In this document: positions 5,632 through 5,957 of the stretch, piece after piece | How positions within the stretch are numbered: the stretch's first letter is position 1 | Layout: every line of letters begins with the position of its first letter | Assembly (NCBI GenBank): GCA_031278755.1 | Contig: JAITJV010000031.1 | Location: 1 to 5,957 of the forward strand | Direction: 5' to 3' | DNA from: Treponema sp. | GTDB lineage: Bacteria > Spirochaetota > Spirochaetia > Treponematales > Breznakiellaceae | Length of the DNA: 5,957 nucleotides | Program-made: the position numbers and the translations under genes | Notes under the pieces: model-generated | Database searches by the model: none | What the model was told of the DNA's origin: nothing | What the model saw: only the letters and a program-made list of their open reading frames with translations

Positions 5632-5957
5632 GTGGACGCCGATCCGGCGCCTGATTTCATCAGCATATATTCCTGTGAGGACGGCAAAGCCGGCCGTATT
5701 CCGGTTTCCGGCGACACGGTGAATTTAAACATCGGCAATCCGACGGGGTTTGCCGCCCGGGGCGATTATATCATCGCGGGCGGAAACAGGGGGACCAGGG
5801 TGCTCAGGATAGATCCGTCGGGAGCGGCTGTTTCCGTACAGACTCCCGGCTCCCATTGGATACAGGATAACCGGAAATATGTGCTGGAATCCGTGGAGGG
5901 GTACGGTACGGGTATGGAAGCGGAACGGGGCCGACGCGCCTTCCCTTGTGGGCGTCG
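5632..5957 (+). CDS. Unrecognised protein, 3' partial, possibly frameshifted
   Basis: The frame is open from a TAA at 5599 to the window end. The only upstream start in it is GTG 5632, giving at least 108 codons. The translation up to about residue 90 looks like real protein, for example DFISIYSCEDGKAGRIPV, then GDYIIAGGNRGTRVLRIDPS, with a beta-rich, propeller-like feel. I cannot name a family. There is no signal peptide from this start. Two oddities suggest damage or sequence error. The well-spaced ATG 5627 is in another frame. After about 5910 this frame becomes Arg-rich and implausible (ERGRRAFPCGRR), while the ATG's frame reads VWKRNGADAPSLVGV (5912-5956). The gene follows a candidate promoter and operator, so expression may be regulated. 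It could be a pseudogene. Confidence 0.5.
   Translation, partial: MDADPAPDFISIYSCEDGKAGRIPVSGDTVNLNIGNPTGFAARGDYIIAGGNRGTRVLRIDPSGAAVSVQTPGSHWIQDNRKYVLESVEGYGTGMEAERGRRAFPCGR

Noticed and set aside
5627..5722. 31-codon open frame from ATG with a well-placed Shine-Dalgarno site
   Set aside because: A leader peptide is possible, but the sequence (M-T-W-T-P-I-R-R-L...) overlaps the better protein frame. I treat it as the likely original start of a disrupted gene rather than a separate gene.

Overview
The window looks like ordinary chromosomal DNA from a GC-rich bacterium. I favour a spirochaete of the Treponema / Breznakiellaceae type (termite-gut relatives). The hint is the short, spirochaete-looking NFACT protein and the mix of families. 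This is an impression from protein style, not a database result. All convincing genes lie on the + strand. I see no tRNA, rRNA, CRISPR array, transposase or phage gene.

Layout. (1) 1-1415: an NFACT/RqcH-like protein, complete except for the first base of its start codon. (2) 1416-1552: a spacer with a perfect 13-bp tandem duplication and small hairpins. (3) 1553-2383: a MEMO-family protein (AmmeMemoRadiSam system protein B). (4) 2384-2549: a spacer holding three consecutive hairpins, one capped by TTCG. (5) 2550-3530: a secreted M15-family (VanY-like) peptidoglycan peptidase. (6) 3531-3647: a spacer with an inverted repeat, then a good promoter and ribosome-binding site. (7) 3648-4568 and 4581-5426: an aldo/keto reductase of the YdhF type followed 12 bp later by a DUF554 membrane protein, probably one transcript. 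(8) 5427-5631: a GC-rich spacer with inverted repeats, then a promoter with an 18-bp near-palindrome placed like a repressor operator. (9) 5632-5957: the start of an unrecognised gene that runs off the window and shows signs of frame disruption.

How they fit together. The genes do not form one obvious pathway. The NFACT protein belongs to ribosome-associated quality control, MEMO to a poorly understood metal-binding family, and M15 to cell-wall turnover. The reductase and DUF554 protein appear co-transcribed, but no shared substrate is evident. I do not see a clear new multi-gene system. The most interesting points are departures from family norms: an NFACT protein without the helix-hairpin-helix region and with the key D-R pair changed to N-R; a MEMO protein whose S-D-x-S-H motif is gone; a DUF554 protein with a repetitive Ala/Asn/Thr insertion; the hairpin array; and the disrupted, apparently regulated gene at the right end.
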